Source: Rhizobiales bacterium 32-66-11 (GTDB lineage Bacteria > Pseudomonadota > Alphaproteobacteria > Rhizobiales > Xanthobacteraceae). Taken from it: a stretch of 64,000 nt of DNA. Shown piece after piece: positions 41,078-50,011 of the stretch. The stretch covers positions 1 to 64,000 of the forward strand of contig NCEH01000067.1 of assembly GCA_002304505.1 (NCBI GenBank), written 5' to 3'. The translations under genes and the position numbers were made by a program. The notes under the pieces were generated by a model. That model was not told the origin of the DNA. It ran no database searches and was given only the letters and a program-made list of their open reading frames with translations. How positions within the stretch are numbered: the stretch's first letter is position 1; each line of letters starts with the position of its first letter.

Positions 41078-41344
41078 ATGGCCAGCGGAGTGAAGGATGT
41101 GTTTGAAGGCATCCGCGAGGTGCTGGAAAAGCGCAAGGCCACGCGGCAGGATCAAAATCCGGTCGAGCGGATCGCCACCGCCCTTGAGGTTCTCGCCGAC
41201 GAGACGTCGATCATCCGCACCGAGCTTGCATTGATCCGGATGGCGAATTTGCAGCGGGCGCAGAAGGCCGGCCAGCAGCAGAAGGGCGCGCCGATCCGGG
41301 TGCCGGTGGAGCCGGGCGAAAAGGATGGCACGAGCGAGGCGTGA
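41078..41344 (+). CDS. Small hypothetical protein (88 aa)
   Basis: GAGGAGG lies ten bases before the ATG. The product is short and helical (VFEGIREVLEKRKATRQ, VERIATALEVLADETSIIRTELALIRM) and probably forms a coiled coil. A flexible, charged C-terminus (RVPVEPGEKDGTSEA) follows. No family recognised. The next gene is convergent, six bases away. Confidence 0.6.
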   Translation: MASGVKDVFEGIREVLEKRKATRQDQNPVERIATALEVLADETSIIRTELALIRMANLQRAQKAGQQQKGAPIRVPVEPGEKDGTSEA

Positions 41345-41350
41345 GCGCGC

Positions 41351-41821
41351 TCAGGTGCGCGCCTCGCCGGAGGCGAACCGCAAGATGAGGACGCGCGATG
41401 CGACCACCCGGCTCAGTTGCTCGCTCATGCGCACAGGCGTGCACTGGCTGAGCGCCAGGATCGCCGCGGCGACGAAAGCGCGCTGGGTCTCCGCATCTCC
41501 GGTGAGCACCGAATAGGTGGCGAGCGGCTTGCCGCGCACTTCCCCCTTGGCGGTGAGGCCGAAGCGCAAGGTGATCTCCGATCCGGCCGTGCCGGCCGGC
41601 GGTTTCCAGCAGGCATAAAGAACCTGGAAGAGCTGCTCCACGTTTTCCACCGGCACCGCGTTCACCGGCTGCCGCTCCAGGCTTTCGGCGCGGCCATTGC
41701 CCGGAGCCAGGGCGAAGACGGCGACGAGGCATGCGACGCGCCACGCCGCACCGCGCGTCGGCGCGGCTCGCCGGCGGGCGGCGATTGAAGCGGCGGCTTG
41801 CTCAGGGCGTGTGGTGTCCAT
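41351..41821 (-). CDS. Secreted hypothetical protein, possible TonB-C-like domain (156 aa)
   Basis: An N-terminal basic segment is followed by the hydrophobic run VACLVAVFALAP and a GRA-E cleavage-like site near residue 45, so export is likely. The mature part (LYACWKPP, ITLRFGLTAKGEVRGKP, FVAAAILALSQCTPV) matches the pattern of a TonB C-terminal-like fold, with a strand pair and two cysteines that could form a disulphide. Function unknown. It is not beside TonB-ExbBD genes. Confidence 0.6.
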   Translation of the reverse strand: MDTTRPEQAAASIAARRRAAPTRGAAWRVACLVAVFALAPGNGRAESLERQPVNAVPVENVEQLFQVLYACWKPPAGTAGSEITLRFGLTAKGEVRGKPLATYSVLTGDAETQRAFVAAAILALSQCTPVRMSEQLSRVVASRVLILRFASGEART

Positions 41822-41851
41822 TGGCGATGCCTTGCCGGGGGGTGGGGATGC

Positions 41852-42109
41852 TCACGCGGGCCGGGTCTTGTTCTCGATATGGTTGGCGACCTCGAGCAAG
41901 GCGTCGGCGAGCGCGCGCAACTGGGCCGCATCGAGCGAGATCTGGACCGCGGGCAAAGGCTGGTCCGGCGCGCGGGGCACGCCCACTTCCAGCCGCAGGC
42001 CGCCGGCGCGCCCGTCGAAGATCGCCGTGGTGAAGGCCTGCAACGGCCACACCTTCAGCCGTCCGGCGGCGTCCTTGTCCCAGTCTTCGAATGTCATGAC
42101 GGAATTCAT
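41852..42109 (-). CDS. Small hypothetical protein (85 aa)
   Basis: The segment MTFEDWDKDAAGRLKVWPL begins a compact predicted alpha/beta protein (IFDGRAGGLRLEVGV; VQISLDAAQLRALADALLEVANHIE). I chose ATG 42109; ATG 42097 is equally possible. No ribosome site is strong. It resembles no family I can name, but its composition matches real core genes. Confidence 0.5.
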   Translation of the reverse strand: MNSVMTFEDWDKDAAGRLKVWPLQAFTTAIFDGRAGGLRLEVGVPRAPDQPLPAVQISLDAAQLRALADALLEVANHIENKTRPA

Positions 42110-42361
42110 TGCGCTTTTCGCTCTTGCGGCCGGTCGCGCGAGGCGGTCCGGCATGTTGCACGCGCACCGCCTGAAGCGATGGACCTGCGCCGTTCTAGAG
42201 CATGGGGCGCGCGAGGTGAACTCCCGACCCTCGACCGGCGGGCACGCCGGCGCAAGGCCGCGCCTTCAAGGTGTGCTGCACTTAGTTTAAGCAAGATGCG
42301 CCATCGACTGGCTTGAATGGCGACGGTATAGCTGTGCTGAGGGAACGGGAGCCGCGCCAGA

Positions 42362-42967
42362 TTGATTTCCGTTATCATTCCCACCAAGAATTCCGAACGC
42401 CAGCTTGTGCTTGTGCTCGCGGCGCTGGTTCAGGGCGTGACGGCCGGTGTCTTGCGCGACGTGATCCTCGCGGACGCCGATTCAACGGACGATACGGCCG
42501 CCATCGCGGATGCTGCCGGATGCACGCTGTTTTCCTCCGTGCACGACATGGGCATGCGGCTGCGGCAGGGCGCGGCGATGGCGCGCGGGCGCTGGCTGCT
42601 GTTCCTGCAACCCAATTCGATCCTGGAGGAAGGCTGGCCGCGTGAGGTTTCGACCTTCCTGGAGACGGTCGAGCGGCGCGGGCTCGGCGACCGGACTGTG
42701 GCGACTTTCCGCCTGTCGGTCGATGGCTACGGCTTCAAGCCCCGCTTCGGCGAGGCGGTGGCAGCGGCGCGGCTGGCGCTGCTCGGCCTTCCGCAGGCCG
42801 GGCAGGGGCTGCTGATCTCGCGCAAGCACTATGAGCGGCTCGGCGGGCACCCGTCGGGCGTGGCGCCGCAGAAGCGCCTGTTCTCCCGCATCGGGCGGCG
42901 CCGCATCCATGTGCTGCGCGCCCATGTCCTGCTGCCGGAGAAGGCGCAGGGCGGCGTCCTGGACTAA
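42362..42967 (+). CDS. Family 2 glycosyltransferase (201 aa)
   Basis: ISVIIPTKNSERQLVLVLAAL at the N-terminus and ILADADSTDDTAAIADAAG (nucleotide-sugar/DxD region) are the GT-A fold start. ARGRWLLFLQPNSILEEGW follows at the position of the acceptor aspartate region, though the usual DxD is altered to QPN. The gene begins with TTG after a GGGAG run. It is short for the family (usually 230-350), lacking a C-terminal extension and membrane helices. Target unknown. Confidence 0.72.
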   Translation: MISVIIPTKNSERQLVLVLAALVQGVTAGVLRDVILADADSTDDTAAIADAAGCTLFSSVHDMGMRLRQGAAMARGRWLLFLQPNSILEEGWPREVSTFLETVERRGLGDRTVATFRLSVDGYGFKPRFGEAVAAARLALLGLPQAGQGLLISRKHYERLGGHPSGVAPQKRLFSRIGRRRIHVLRAHVLLPEKAQGGVLD

Positions 42968-43025
42968 TTCTCTCCCACCGGCCGCGAGGTGCGGCCGGAG
43001 GTGTCTGGCTCAGAACCGGGACGGT

Positions 43026-43232
43026 TCAGAAGCCGTTGGCGACCGCCTGGGGAATGGTTTCGCGGGTCAGGCCCTGCTGGGCGAGTTCGCTGTCGGACAT
43101 GCGGCGCAGGCGCTCGTAGCGATCCGCCATCACGCGAGCGTCACGCACGGCCGCGAAGAATTCGGCGACCTGGGCGGTGAAACGGCCGAACAGGGAGGTC
43201 TCGCGAAACGGGTGGGCAGTGATCGTGGTCAT
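43026..43232 (-). CDS. DUF1127 protein (68 aa)
   Basis: DUF1127 proteins are small basic proteins common in alphaproteobacteria. Some affect RNA turnover and phosphate or carbon responses. The C-terminal pattern RYERLRRMSDSELAQQGLTRE is typical, with the arginine-rich helix. The upstream 250 bases contain AT-rich promoter-like sequence. It is separated from other genes and probably has its own control. Confidence 0.85.
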   Translation of the reverse strand: MTTITAHPFRETSLFGRFTAQVAEFFAAVRDARVMADRYERLRRMSDSELAQQGLTRETIPQAVANGF

Positions 43233-43483
43233 GATCGTTCTCCATCAACGACCCTTACATAAGGGAAACTCCCGCATTGCAACATAGGGTTTTGTGCATG
43301 GCACCATTGCGCATGCTGTATACCAGCCTGTGGAGAAGTTATTTTCGCCGGCAAGCCTCTGGACCCCGGCCGGCGAATTGCGTATAGAGCGCCCTCGCCC
43401 GACGGGCTCACCGCTCGCTCGAACGCCGATGTGTCGGCGGCGCGTCAATCTCCGCTGGTCGACCCTGTCACCGGCGCGGCGAT

Positions 43484-43557
43484 TGGGGGATAGTTCAACG
43501 GTAGAACTGCGGACTCTGACTCCGTCAATCTAGGTTCGAATCCTAGTCCCCCAGCCA
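43484..43557 (+). tRNA. tRNA-Gln (anticodon CTG)
   Basis: The cloverleaf is complete: acceptor TGGGGGA/TCCCCCA with discriminator G, D-arm with GTTCAACGGTAGAAC, anticodon arm GCGGA-CTCTGAC-TCCGT with anticodon CTG (reads CAG), and T-arm CTAGG-TTCGAAT-CCTAG. CCA is encoded. No integrated element is seen beside it. Confidence 0.95.
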
Positions 43558-43777
43558 TCCTTCAATCGCCTGATCTTGCCAGCTGAACGCGACCTCACCC
43601 GACGGGCGTGGCTACGCCTCTTTGCGTCGGGATCGTTGCTGCGTTGAGCTTGTGCGCGACGGCCGCAATACCGTCTTAAGCGCGCCCATCGGTGTGTGAT
43701 GACGCGCGGCCAGCCGCCGGCCGCCGCAACCCCTGTCGCGCCTGGGAGCATCCCGTCTCGGGATATCGCGCCTTCGA

Positions 43778-44860
43778 TTATCGCAACTGGGAAACGCCGA
43801 GGCCCTGCGGGCTGGTGCCCTGCCAGGCCGGGGCAAGGGCGGGCGGGCGCGGGCGCTCCGGGGTCGGCCCCGCCTGGGCGCAGGTGAGGGCGATCATGTG
43901 GAACACGTCGTCTTCCGAGCAGCCGCGCGACAGATCGTTGGCCGGCCGGGCGAGCCCTTGCAGGACCGGGCCGATGGCCTTGGCCCCGCCGATGCGCTGG
44001 GCGATCTTGTAGCCGATGTTGGCGGCGTCGAGATTGGGGAAGACGAACACATTGGCATCGCCGCAGATGGCCGAGCCCGGCGCCTTCGCGGCCCCCACGG
44101 CGGCGACGAAGGCCGCGTCGAACTGCAATTCGCCGGCGATGATCAGGTCGGGCTCAAGGGTGCGGGCGATGCGCACCGCCTCCACCACCTTGTCCACCCG
44201 CTCGTGCCGCGCGCTGCCAGCGGTGGAGAAGGAGAGCATGGCCACCTTCGCCCGCTCCCCGGTCATGGCGGAGTAGGAGCGCGCGGAGGCGATGGCGATG
44301 TCGGCCAGCTCCGCCGCGTCGGGGTCGATCACCAGCCCGCAATCGGCGAACACATAGGCGCCTTTCTGGGCGTGGTAGTCCTCGCACAGGATCATCAGGA
44401 AGAAGCTCGACACCAGTTTCGCGCCCGGCGCGAGGCCGATGATCTGGAGCGCGGCGCGCACGGTCTCGGCGGTGGTGGCCACCGCGCCGCCCACCGTGCC
44501 GTCGGCATCCCCCCTGCGCACCATCATGGCGGCGAAGGCGAGCGGCTCCAGCATGCGGCGCTGCGCAGCGGCAAGGTCCATGCCCTTGGCGCGGCGCAGC
44601 GCATGCAGTTCCCCCGCATAGGCCGTGCGCTGCGCGGAGGCGGCCGGATCCTCGATGAGGATGCCGCGCGCATCCCCATCGAGGACTGCCAGGACCTCCG
44701 GCGGCGCGCCGAGGAGGATCGGACGGGCAATGCCTTCGCGCACCGCCCGGCGGGCGGCACTGGCGATGCGCGGGTCGGCGCCCTCCGGCAACACGATGCG
44801 GCGGGGCGCGGCGCGCGCGGCGTCGATGATCCGGTCGAGGGCGAGCATGTCGGGCCTCAT
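43778..44860 (-). CDS. pta: Phosphate acetyltransferase
   Basis: Converts acetyl phosphate and CoA to acetyl-CoA. The protein matches the PTA_PTB fold in length (about 360): PRRIVLPEGADPRIASAARRAV, RMLEPLAFAAMMVRRGDADGTVGGA, VSSFFLMIL, FADCGLVIDPDAAELADIA, AMLSFSTAGSARH, ELQFDAAFVAAV and NVFVFPNLDAANIGYKIAQRIGGA. It lies 125 bases after xsc on the same strand, which makes metabolic sense because Xsc produces acetyl phosphate. The last 25 residues are proline-rich and unusual. Confidence 0.92.
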   Translation of the reverse strand: MRPDMLALDRIIDAARAAPRRIVLPEGADPRIASAARRAVREGIARPILLGAPPEVLAVLDGDARGILIEDPAASAQRTAYAGELHALRRAKGMDLAAAQRRMLEPLAFAAMMVRRGDADGTVGGAVATTAETVRAALQIIGLAPGAKLVSSFFLMILCEDYHAQKGAYVFADCGLVIDPDAAELADIAIASARSYSAMTGERAKVAMLSFSTAGSARHERVDKVVEAVRIARTLEPDLIIAGELQFDAAFVAAVGAAKAPGSAICGDANVFVFPNLDAANIGYKIAQRIGGAKAIGPVLQGLARPANDLSRGCSEDDVFHMIALTCAQAGPTPERPRPPALAPAWQGTSPQGLGVSQLR

Positions 44861-44985
44861 GGCGGGGGCGAAAGGGCACGGCGAGGGAAGGGCGGCGGGC
44901 GGCGGTTCAGGGGAACGCCGCCCGCCGCTAGAGCGGTGAATCCGTCTCTCTTCAATACGTTAGAGGGCGATTCATCGCGCTCTCA

Positions 44986-46761
44986 TCAGCGGGCCATCTG
45001 CGCGCGCATGTCGGCCCGCGCGATGCCGGCCACCTTGACGGGCTTCTTCATGGCGTCGCGGCGGAAGGGTTCGCCCAGCTCCTGGTTCAGCACCACTTCG
45101 ATGAAGGTGGTGATGCCGGCTTTCTGCTCGGCGGCGGCGGTGGCGATGGCCTCGGTGAGCGCGGCCGGATTGTCCACGCGCACCCCCTTGAACCCGCAGC
45201 CTTCCGCGATCTTGGCGTAGGAGAGCTTGGGGTCCAGCTCGGTGCCGACGAAATTATTGGCGTACCAGAGCGTGGTGTTGCGCTTTTCCGCGCCCCACTG
45301 GAAATTGCGGAACACCACCATGGTCACCGCCGGCCATTCTTCCCGGCCGATGGAGGTCATCTCATTGATGGAGATGCCGAATGCGCCATCGCCGGCAAAG
45401 CCGAACACCGGCATGTCGGGGCAGCCGATCTTCGCGCCGATGATGGCGGGGAAGGCATAGCCGCACGGGCCGAACATGCCGGGGGCGAGATATTTGCGGC
45501 CCATCTCGAAGGTGGGATAGGCATTGCCGATGGCGCAATTGTTGCCGATGTCGGTGGAAACGATCACCTCCTTCGGCAAGGCCGCCTGGATGGCGCGCCA
45601 CGCCTGGCGGGGCGACATGCGGTCCGCATCGCGGGTGCGGGCATCCTCGTTCCAGGAGGTGCCGGGATCGTCGTCCTCGTGGTCCATGGAGGCGAGCTGC
45701 TGGAGCCAGCGCGAGCGGGTCTGGTGGATCAGCGCGGCGCGTTCCTCGCGCCCGGCATCGCCGGCGCCGGGGGAGAGCTGGGCGAGCAGCTGGCTCGCCA
45801 CTTCCCGGGCATCGCCGCAGATGCCCACCGTGATCTTCTTGGTGAGGCCGATGCGGTCCGCATTGATGTCCACCTGGATGATCTTGGCCTCGCGCGGCCA
45901 ATAATCCATGCCGTAGCCGGGCAAGGTTGAGAAGGGATTGAGCCGCGTGCCGAGGGCCAGCACCACGTCGGCCTGCGCGATCAGCTCCATGGCTGCCTTC
46001 GAGCCGTTGTAGCCGAGCGGGCCGACGGTGAGGGCATGGCTGCCGGGGGCGGCGTCATTGTGCTGATAGCCGGCGCAGACCGGCGCGCCGAGTTTTTCGG
46101 CCAGCGCCATGGCCTCGGGAATGGCATTGCCGATGACCACGCCGGCGCCATTGAGCACCACCGGAAACTTGGCCTCCGACAGCAGCTTGGCCGCCTCGGC
46201 GATGGCGTTACGGCCCCCCGTCGGGCGCTCCAGGCGGACGATCTGCGGCAGCTCGATGTCGACCACCTGGGTCCAGAAATCGCGCGGGATGTTGATCTGC
46301 GCCGGGGCGCTGGCGCGCCAGGCTTTCTCGATCACGCGGTTCAGCACCTCGGCGACGCGCACGGGGTCGCGCACCTCTTCCTGGTAGCAGACCATGTCGG
46401 AGAACATGGCCATCTGCGAGACTTCCTGAAACCCGCCCTGGCCGATGGTGCGGTTGGCCGCCTGGGGCGTCACCAGCAGCATGGGGGTGTGGTTCCAATA
46501 GGCGGTCTTCATGGCGGTGACGAAGCCGGTGACGCCCGGCCCGTTCTGGGCGATCGCCATGGCCATGCGGCCGGTGGCGCGGGTGTAGCCGTCGCAGATC
46601 AGGCCGGCGTTGGTCTCGTGGGCGCAGTCCCAGAAGCGGATGCCCGCCGTGGGGAACAGGTCGGACACCGGCATCATGGCCGAGCCGATGATGCCGAAGG
46701 CTTCGTCGATTCCGTGCGCCTGCACGACCTTGATGAACGCCTCTTCGGTGGTCATCTTCAT
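44986..46761 (-). CDS. xsc: Sulfoacetaldehyde acetyltransferase
   Basis: Thiamine diphosphate enzyme that cleaves sulfoacetaldehyde with phosphate to sulfite and acetyl phosphate (EC 2.3.3.15). The 591 residues begin MKMTTEEAFIKVVQAHGIDE. They show FWDCAHETNAGLICDGYTRATG with the activating acidic residue region, NRTIGQGGFQEVSQMAMFSD, and the ThDP motif GDGAFGISINEMTS...RNFQWGAEKRN. Length and the QWGAEKRN stretch separate Xsc from acetolactate synthase. It is followed by pta and preceded by transporter and dehydrogenase genes for its substrate. Confidence 0.93.
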   Translation of the reverse strand: MKMTTEEAFIKVVQAHGIDEAFGIIGSAMMPVSDLFPTAGIRFWDCAHETNAGLICDGYTRATGRMAMAIAQNGPGVTGFVTAMKTAYWNHTPMLLVTPQAANRTIGQGGFQEVSQMAMFSDMVCYQEEVRDPVRVAEVLNRVIEKAWRASAPAQINIPRDFWTQVVDIELPQIVRLERPTGGRNAIAEAAKLLSEAKFPVVLNGAGVVIGNAIPEAMALAEKLGAPVCAGYQHNDAAPGSHALTVGPLGYNGSKAAMELIAQADVVLALGTRLNPFSTLPGYGMDYWPREAKIIQVDINADRIGLTKKITVGICGDAREVASQLLAQLSPGAGDAGREERAALIHQTRSRWLQQLASMDHEDDDPGTSWNEDARTRDADRMSPRQAWRAIQAALPKEVIVSTDIGNNCAIGNAYPTFEMGRKYLAPGMFGPCGYAFPAIIGAKIGCPDMPVFGFAGDGAFGISINEMTSIGREEWPAVTMVVFRNFQWGAEKRNTTLWYANNFVGTELDPKLSYAKIAEGCGFKGVRVDNPAALTEAIATAAAEQKAGITTFIEVVLNQELGEPFRRDAMKKPVKVAGIARADMRAQMAR

Positions 46762-46842
46762 GGGAAGATCAATCCTCTGATGGAAAGGGAAGGAAGGCGG
46801 CGGTTGCGCCGCCTTCGGGTCCGGTGGGTCAGCGCGCGCCCT

Positions 46843-48131
46843 TCAGCGCGCGCCTTGGGGCGAGCGTTGCGCGAGGGGGGATGATTGCGTGCCGGGCACC
46901 GGCACGCGGATCGCCATGGCGGAGACCATGCTGACGATGGCGGCGAACACCACATAGGCGCAGACGTGCCACGGCAGGCCGTTGCCCTGGGCGAGCAGAT
47001 AGGTGGCGATGATCGGGGTGATGCCGCTCGCGACGATGCCGGAGAACTGGTAGACGAACGAGATGCCGGTATAGCGCACCCGTGCGTCGAACAGGTCCGA
47101 GAACAAGGCGGCTTCCGGCCCGTAGCACATGGCGTAGAGCACCCCGAACGGGAAGATGATGCCGAGTGCGATCAGCGGCATGGAGCCCGAGGACATCAGC
47201 CAGAAGGCGGGATAGACCGAGAGCGCCAGCAGCAGCGAGCCGACGGCATAGGTGCGCGGGCGCCCCCAGCGGTCGGAGAGCTTGCCGAACATCGGAATGG
47301 TGAACACCATAACGAATGCGGCCACCGTGACCAGCCACAGGGTCGACGTGCGCGGCACCTTCACATAGTTCGCCAGATAGACGATGGAGAACACGGCGAA
47401 GACGTTGAAGAACACGCCGTCGATATAGCGCACGCCCATGCCCAGGAGCACATTGCGAGGATACTCGCGCAGCAGGGTGAAGAACGGGATCGAGTCTCGT
47501 GCACCTTGAGGCGGATATACATGCCGACCACGATCAGCGCGACGGAGCCGACGAAGCCGATGCGCCAGCCCCAGGACATGAATTGCTCGTCCGGCAGCAT
47601 GGACATGAGCGCCGTGACGCCCGAGGCGAGGCACAGGCCCAGCGCCAGGCCGATCTGCGGGATCGAGGCATAGAGGCCACGCTTGTTCTCCGGCGCGTAT
47701 TCATACGCCATCAGAACCGCGCCGCCCCATTCGCCGCCGATGCCGATGCCCTGCGCAACCCGCAGAAGCAGCAGCAGGATGGGCGCGGCGACGCCGATCT
47801 GCGCATAGGTGGGCAGAAGGCCGATCGCCACCGTGGCGACGCCCATGATCATCAACGTCATGATGAGCATGGTCTTGCGGCCCAGCTTGTCGCCGAAATG
47901 GCCGAAGATCAGCCCGCCGATGGGCCGCGCCACGAAGCCGACGGCGAACGTGGTATAGGCCAGCAGGATCGAGACCACCGGATCGTCGCCGGGAAAGAAC
48001 AGTTTGTTGAAGACGATGCCCGCGGCGATGCCGTAGAGAAAGAAATCATACCATTCGATGGTTGCGCCGATAAGGCTGGCGCCGACAACCCGCCTTAACT
48101 CGCGGCTTGAAGCTGCTGCGTGTCCTGCCAT
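46843..48131 (-). pseudogene. iseU: MFS/MHS-family sulfonate transporter, frameshifted (IseU-like)
   Basis: From ATG 48131 (preceded by GGGAGGAAAA) the N-terminal half is a metabolite:H+ symporter: IEWYDFFLYGIAAGIVF, VGFVARPIGGLIFGHFGDKLGR and GIGGEWGGAVLMAYEY. Near 47,495-47,505, after RLKVHET, the frame changes. The C-terminal half (IPFFTLLREYPRNVLLGMG, FTIPMFGKLSDRWGR, ARVRYTGISFVYQ) continues in another frame to 46,843. Some residues of the central loop also appear lost. Intact, it would import isethionate or a related sulfonate. Its overlap with the dehydrogenase gene end shows operon membership. Confidence 0.75.
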
Positions 48132-49801
48132 GGTGTTTTCCTCCCGTCCTTGGTTTGTTTTGGGGCGTTGTCTCGCCCTGTGCTGTTGTTCAGCGTGTCC
48201 TCGCGGATCATGTCGGCGGCTTTTTCTCCGATCATGATCGCGGGAATATTGGTGTTGCCGGAGGTGACCGCCGGCATCACGGAACAGTCCACCACCCACA
48301 GGCCGTCGACGCCGCGCACCCGCAGGCGCGCATCGAGCACCGCGTCCCGGTCGTCGTCGGCGCCCATGCGGCAGGTGCCGGCGGGGTGGAAGATGGTGGC
48401 GCCATACTCGCGGGCGAAGGCGAGCAGGCCGTCATCGTCGGTGACCCCGGGGCCGGGAAGCTTTTCCTCGGCCACATAGCGGCGCAGCGGCTCGGTGGCG
48501 GCGAGCTTGCGGGCGAATTTCAGGCTCGCAACGGCGCAGCGCCGGTCGGTCTCGGTGGCGAGATAATTGGCGGAGATCTTCGGCGGCGCGAGTGGATCGG
48601 CCGAGCCGAGGCGCACGGTGCCGGTGCTCTCCGGCCGCAGCTGGCACACCGAGAGCGTGAAGCCGGAATGCGCGTGCACCTTGCCGCCGGCCATGTCGGC
48701 CGAGAGCGTGCCGATGTGGAACTGGATGTCGGGCGTCTTGGATTCCGGCAGGACGCGCGTGAACAAGCCGCCCTGGTTGATGCCGATGGCCAGAGGTCCG
48801 CCGCGGAACAGCAGATATTCGAGCCCCATGCGCAGCCGGCCGGCGAGCGAGTTCAGCGCATCATTGGTGGTGATGGGCTTCGTGCAGCGATAGAGCAGGC
48901 GCAATTGCAGATGATCCTGCAAATTGCCGCCGACGCCGGGGGCGTCCAGCTTCACCGCGATGCCGTTGTCCTGCAGGTGCGCCGCCGGGCCGATGCCGGA
49001 GAGCATCAGCACGTGCGGTGACTGGACCGCGCCCGCCGAGAGAATGACCCCGCGCCGCGCTTTGAGCGTCTTGATGCCGTCGGCGGTGCTCAGCTCGACG
49101 CCGCTCGCCCGCATGCCCTCGAACAGCACGCGGCGGGCCTGGGCCTCTGTGAAGATGGTGAGGTTGGGGCGCGCCCGCGCCGGGGCGAGATAGGCCTTGG
49201 CCGCGCTGACCCGCATGCCGTTGCGGGTGGTGAGCTGGAAATAGCCGACGCCCTCCTGGCTGGCGCCGTTGAAATCGTCGGTTTCCGGCACCCCGAGCGC
49301 CCGCCCGGCGGCTTTTACCGCCTCGATCAATTCGTGCTTGCGGGGAATGGAGCTGATGGTGACAGGACCGCCCGTGCCGTGCAGCGGATCGGCGGCGAAA
49401 TTCCGGTTGTCCTCGAGCTTCTTGAAATAGGGCAGCACATCCTGCCAGCCCCAGCCTTTCGCCCCACGCGCGACCCAGCCGTCATAATCCTCGCGTTGTC
49501 CGCGCACCACCACGAGCCCGTTGATGGACGAGCACCCGCCGAGCACCCGCCCGCGCGGCCAGTAAATGCTGCGTCCGCCCATGTTCGGCTCAGGTTCCGT
49601 GTGGAAGCGCCAGTTGAGGCGGTCGTTCCACATGGTCTTCCCATAGCCGATCGGTACATGAATCCAAGGGTTCGTATCCCTTGGGCCAGCCTCTACCAGC
49701 GCCACGCGGCTTTTGCCGTCTTCGCTCAGGCGATTGGCCAGCACACATCCTGACGACCCCGCGCCGACGACGACGAAGTCGAAGTATTCCTCGGCTTGCA
49801 T
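48095..49801 (-). CDS. iseJ: GMC-family FAD dehydrogenase (isethionate dehydrogenase IseJ candidate)
   Basis: The FAD-binding FVVVGAGSSGCVLANRLSED (residues 9-28), the GMC signature GRVLGGCSSINGLVVVRG near 84-101, the second GMC signature GAVQSPHVLMLSGIGP near 258 and C-terminal HPAGTCRMG with the catalytic histidine are all present, in 568 residues. GMC enzymes of this size are often called choline dehydrogenase. The neighbours here (sulfonate transporter, Xsc, Pta, IclR regulator) match the terrestrial isethionate cluster, so oxidation of isethionate to sulfoacetaldehyde is the most likely role. This assignment rests on context. Confidence 0.82.
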   Translation of the reverse strand: MQAEEYFDFVVVGAGSSGCVLANRLSEDGKSRVALVEAGPRDTNPWIHVPIGYGKTMWNDRLNWRFHTEPEPNMGGRSIYWPRGRVLGGCSSINGLVVVRGQREDYDGWVARGAKGWGWQDVLPYFKKLEDNRNFAADPLHGTGGPVTISSIPRKHELIEAVKAAGRALGVPETDDFNGASQEGVGYFQLTTRNGMRVSAAKAYLAPARARPNLTIFTEAQARRVLFEGMRASGVELSTADGIKTLKARRGVILSAGAVQSPHVLMLSGIGPAAHLQDNGIAVKLDAPGVGGNLQDHLQLRLLYRCTKPITTNDALNSLAGRLRMGLEYLLFRGGPLAIGINQGGLFTRVLPESKTPDIQFHIGTLSADMAGGKVHAHSGFTLSVCQLRPESTGTVRLGSADPLAPPKISANYLATETDRRCAVASLKFARKLAATEPLRRYVAEEKLPGPGVTDDDGLLAFAREYGATIFHPAGTCRMGADDDRDAVLDARLRVRGVDGLWVVDCSVMPAVTSGNTNIPAIMIGEKAADMIREDTLNNSTGRDNAPKQTKDGRKTPWQDTQQLQAAS

Positions 49802-49877
49802 TGGCAGTTTCCTCTCTGCGGGACCTACGATGCGACGAAGGTCGGAGAGGAGTCAATCCAATAATTGAAACGAAACG

Positions 49878-49892
49878 TCTCATTGAATGAGA
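49878..49892. promoter_or_regulatory. Perfect palindrome between iseJ and iseR (candidate IclR operator)
   Basis: TCTCATTGAATGAGA is a perfect 7-1-7 palindrome located in the 210-base divergent intergenic region, 77 bases from the iseJ start and 120 from the regulator start. A GAAACGAAACG direct pattern lies just before it. Position and symmetry fit a binding site for the dimeric IclR protein. Confidence 0.5.
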
Positions 49893-50011
49893 TTTTTGTT
49901 GTGCGGTGCGAGAGCTTATTTGCATCCGCAGCATCGCGGTGCCCGCCCCTTTGATTTGGCCGCGCAAGTCTTTAAGGGTTACTCCGCAGCGCAGCGGACG
50001 AGACAAGCGGA

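Noticed and set aside
43898..45220. A 440-codon plus-strand frame antisense to pta and xsc
   Set aside because: Glycine, histidine and arginine-rich shadow of two recognisable enzymes.
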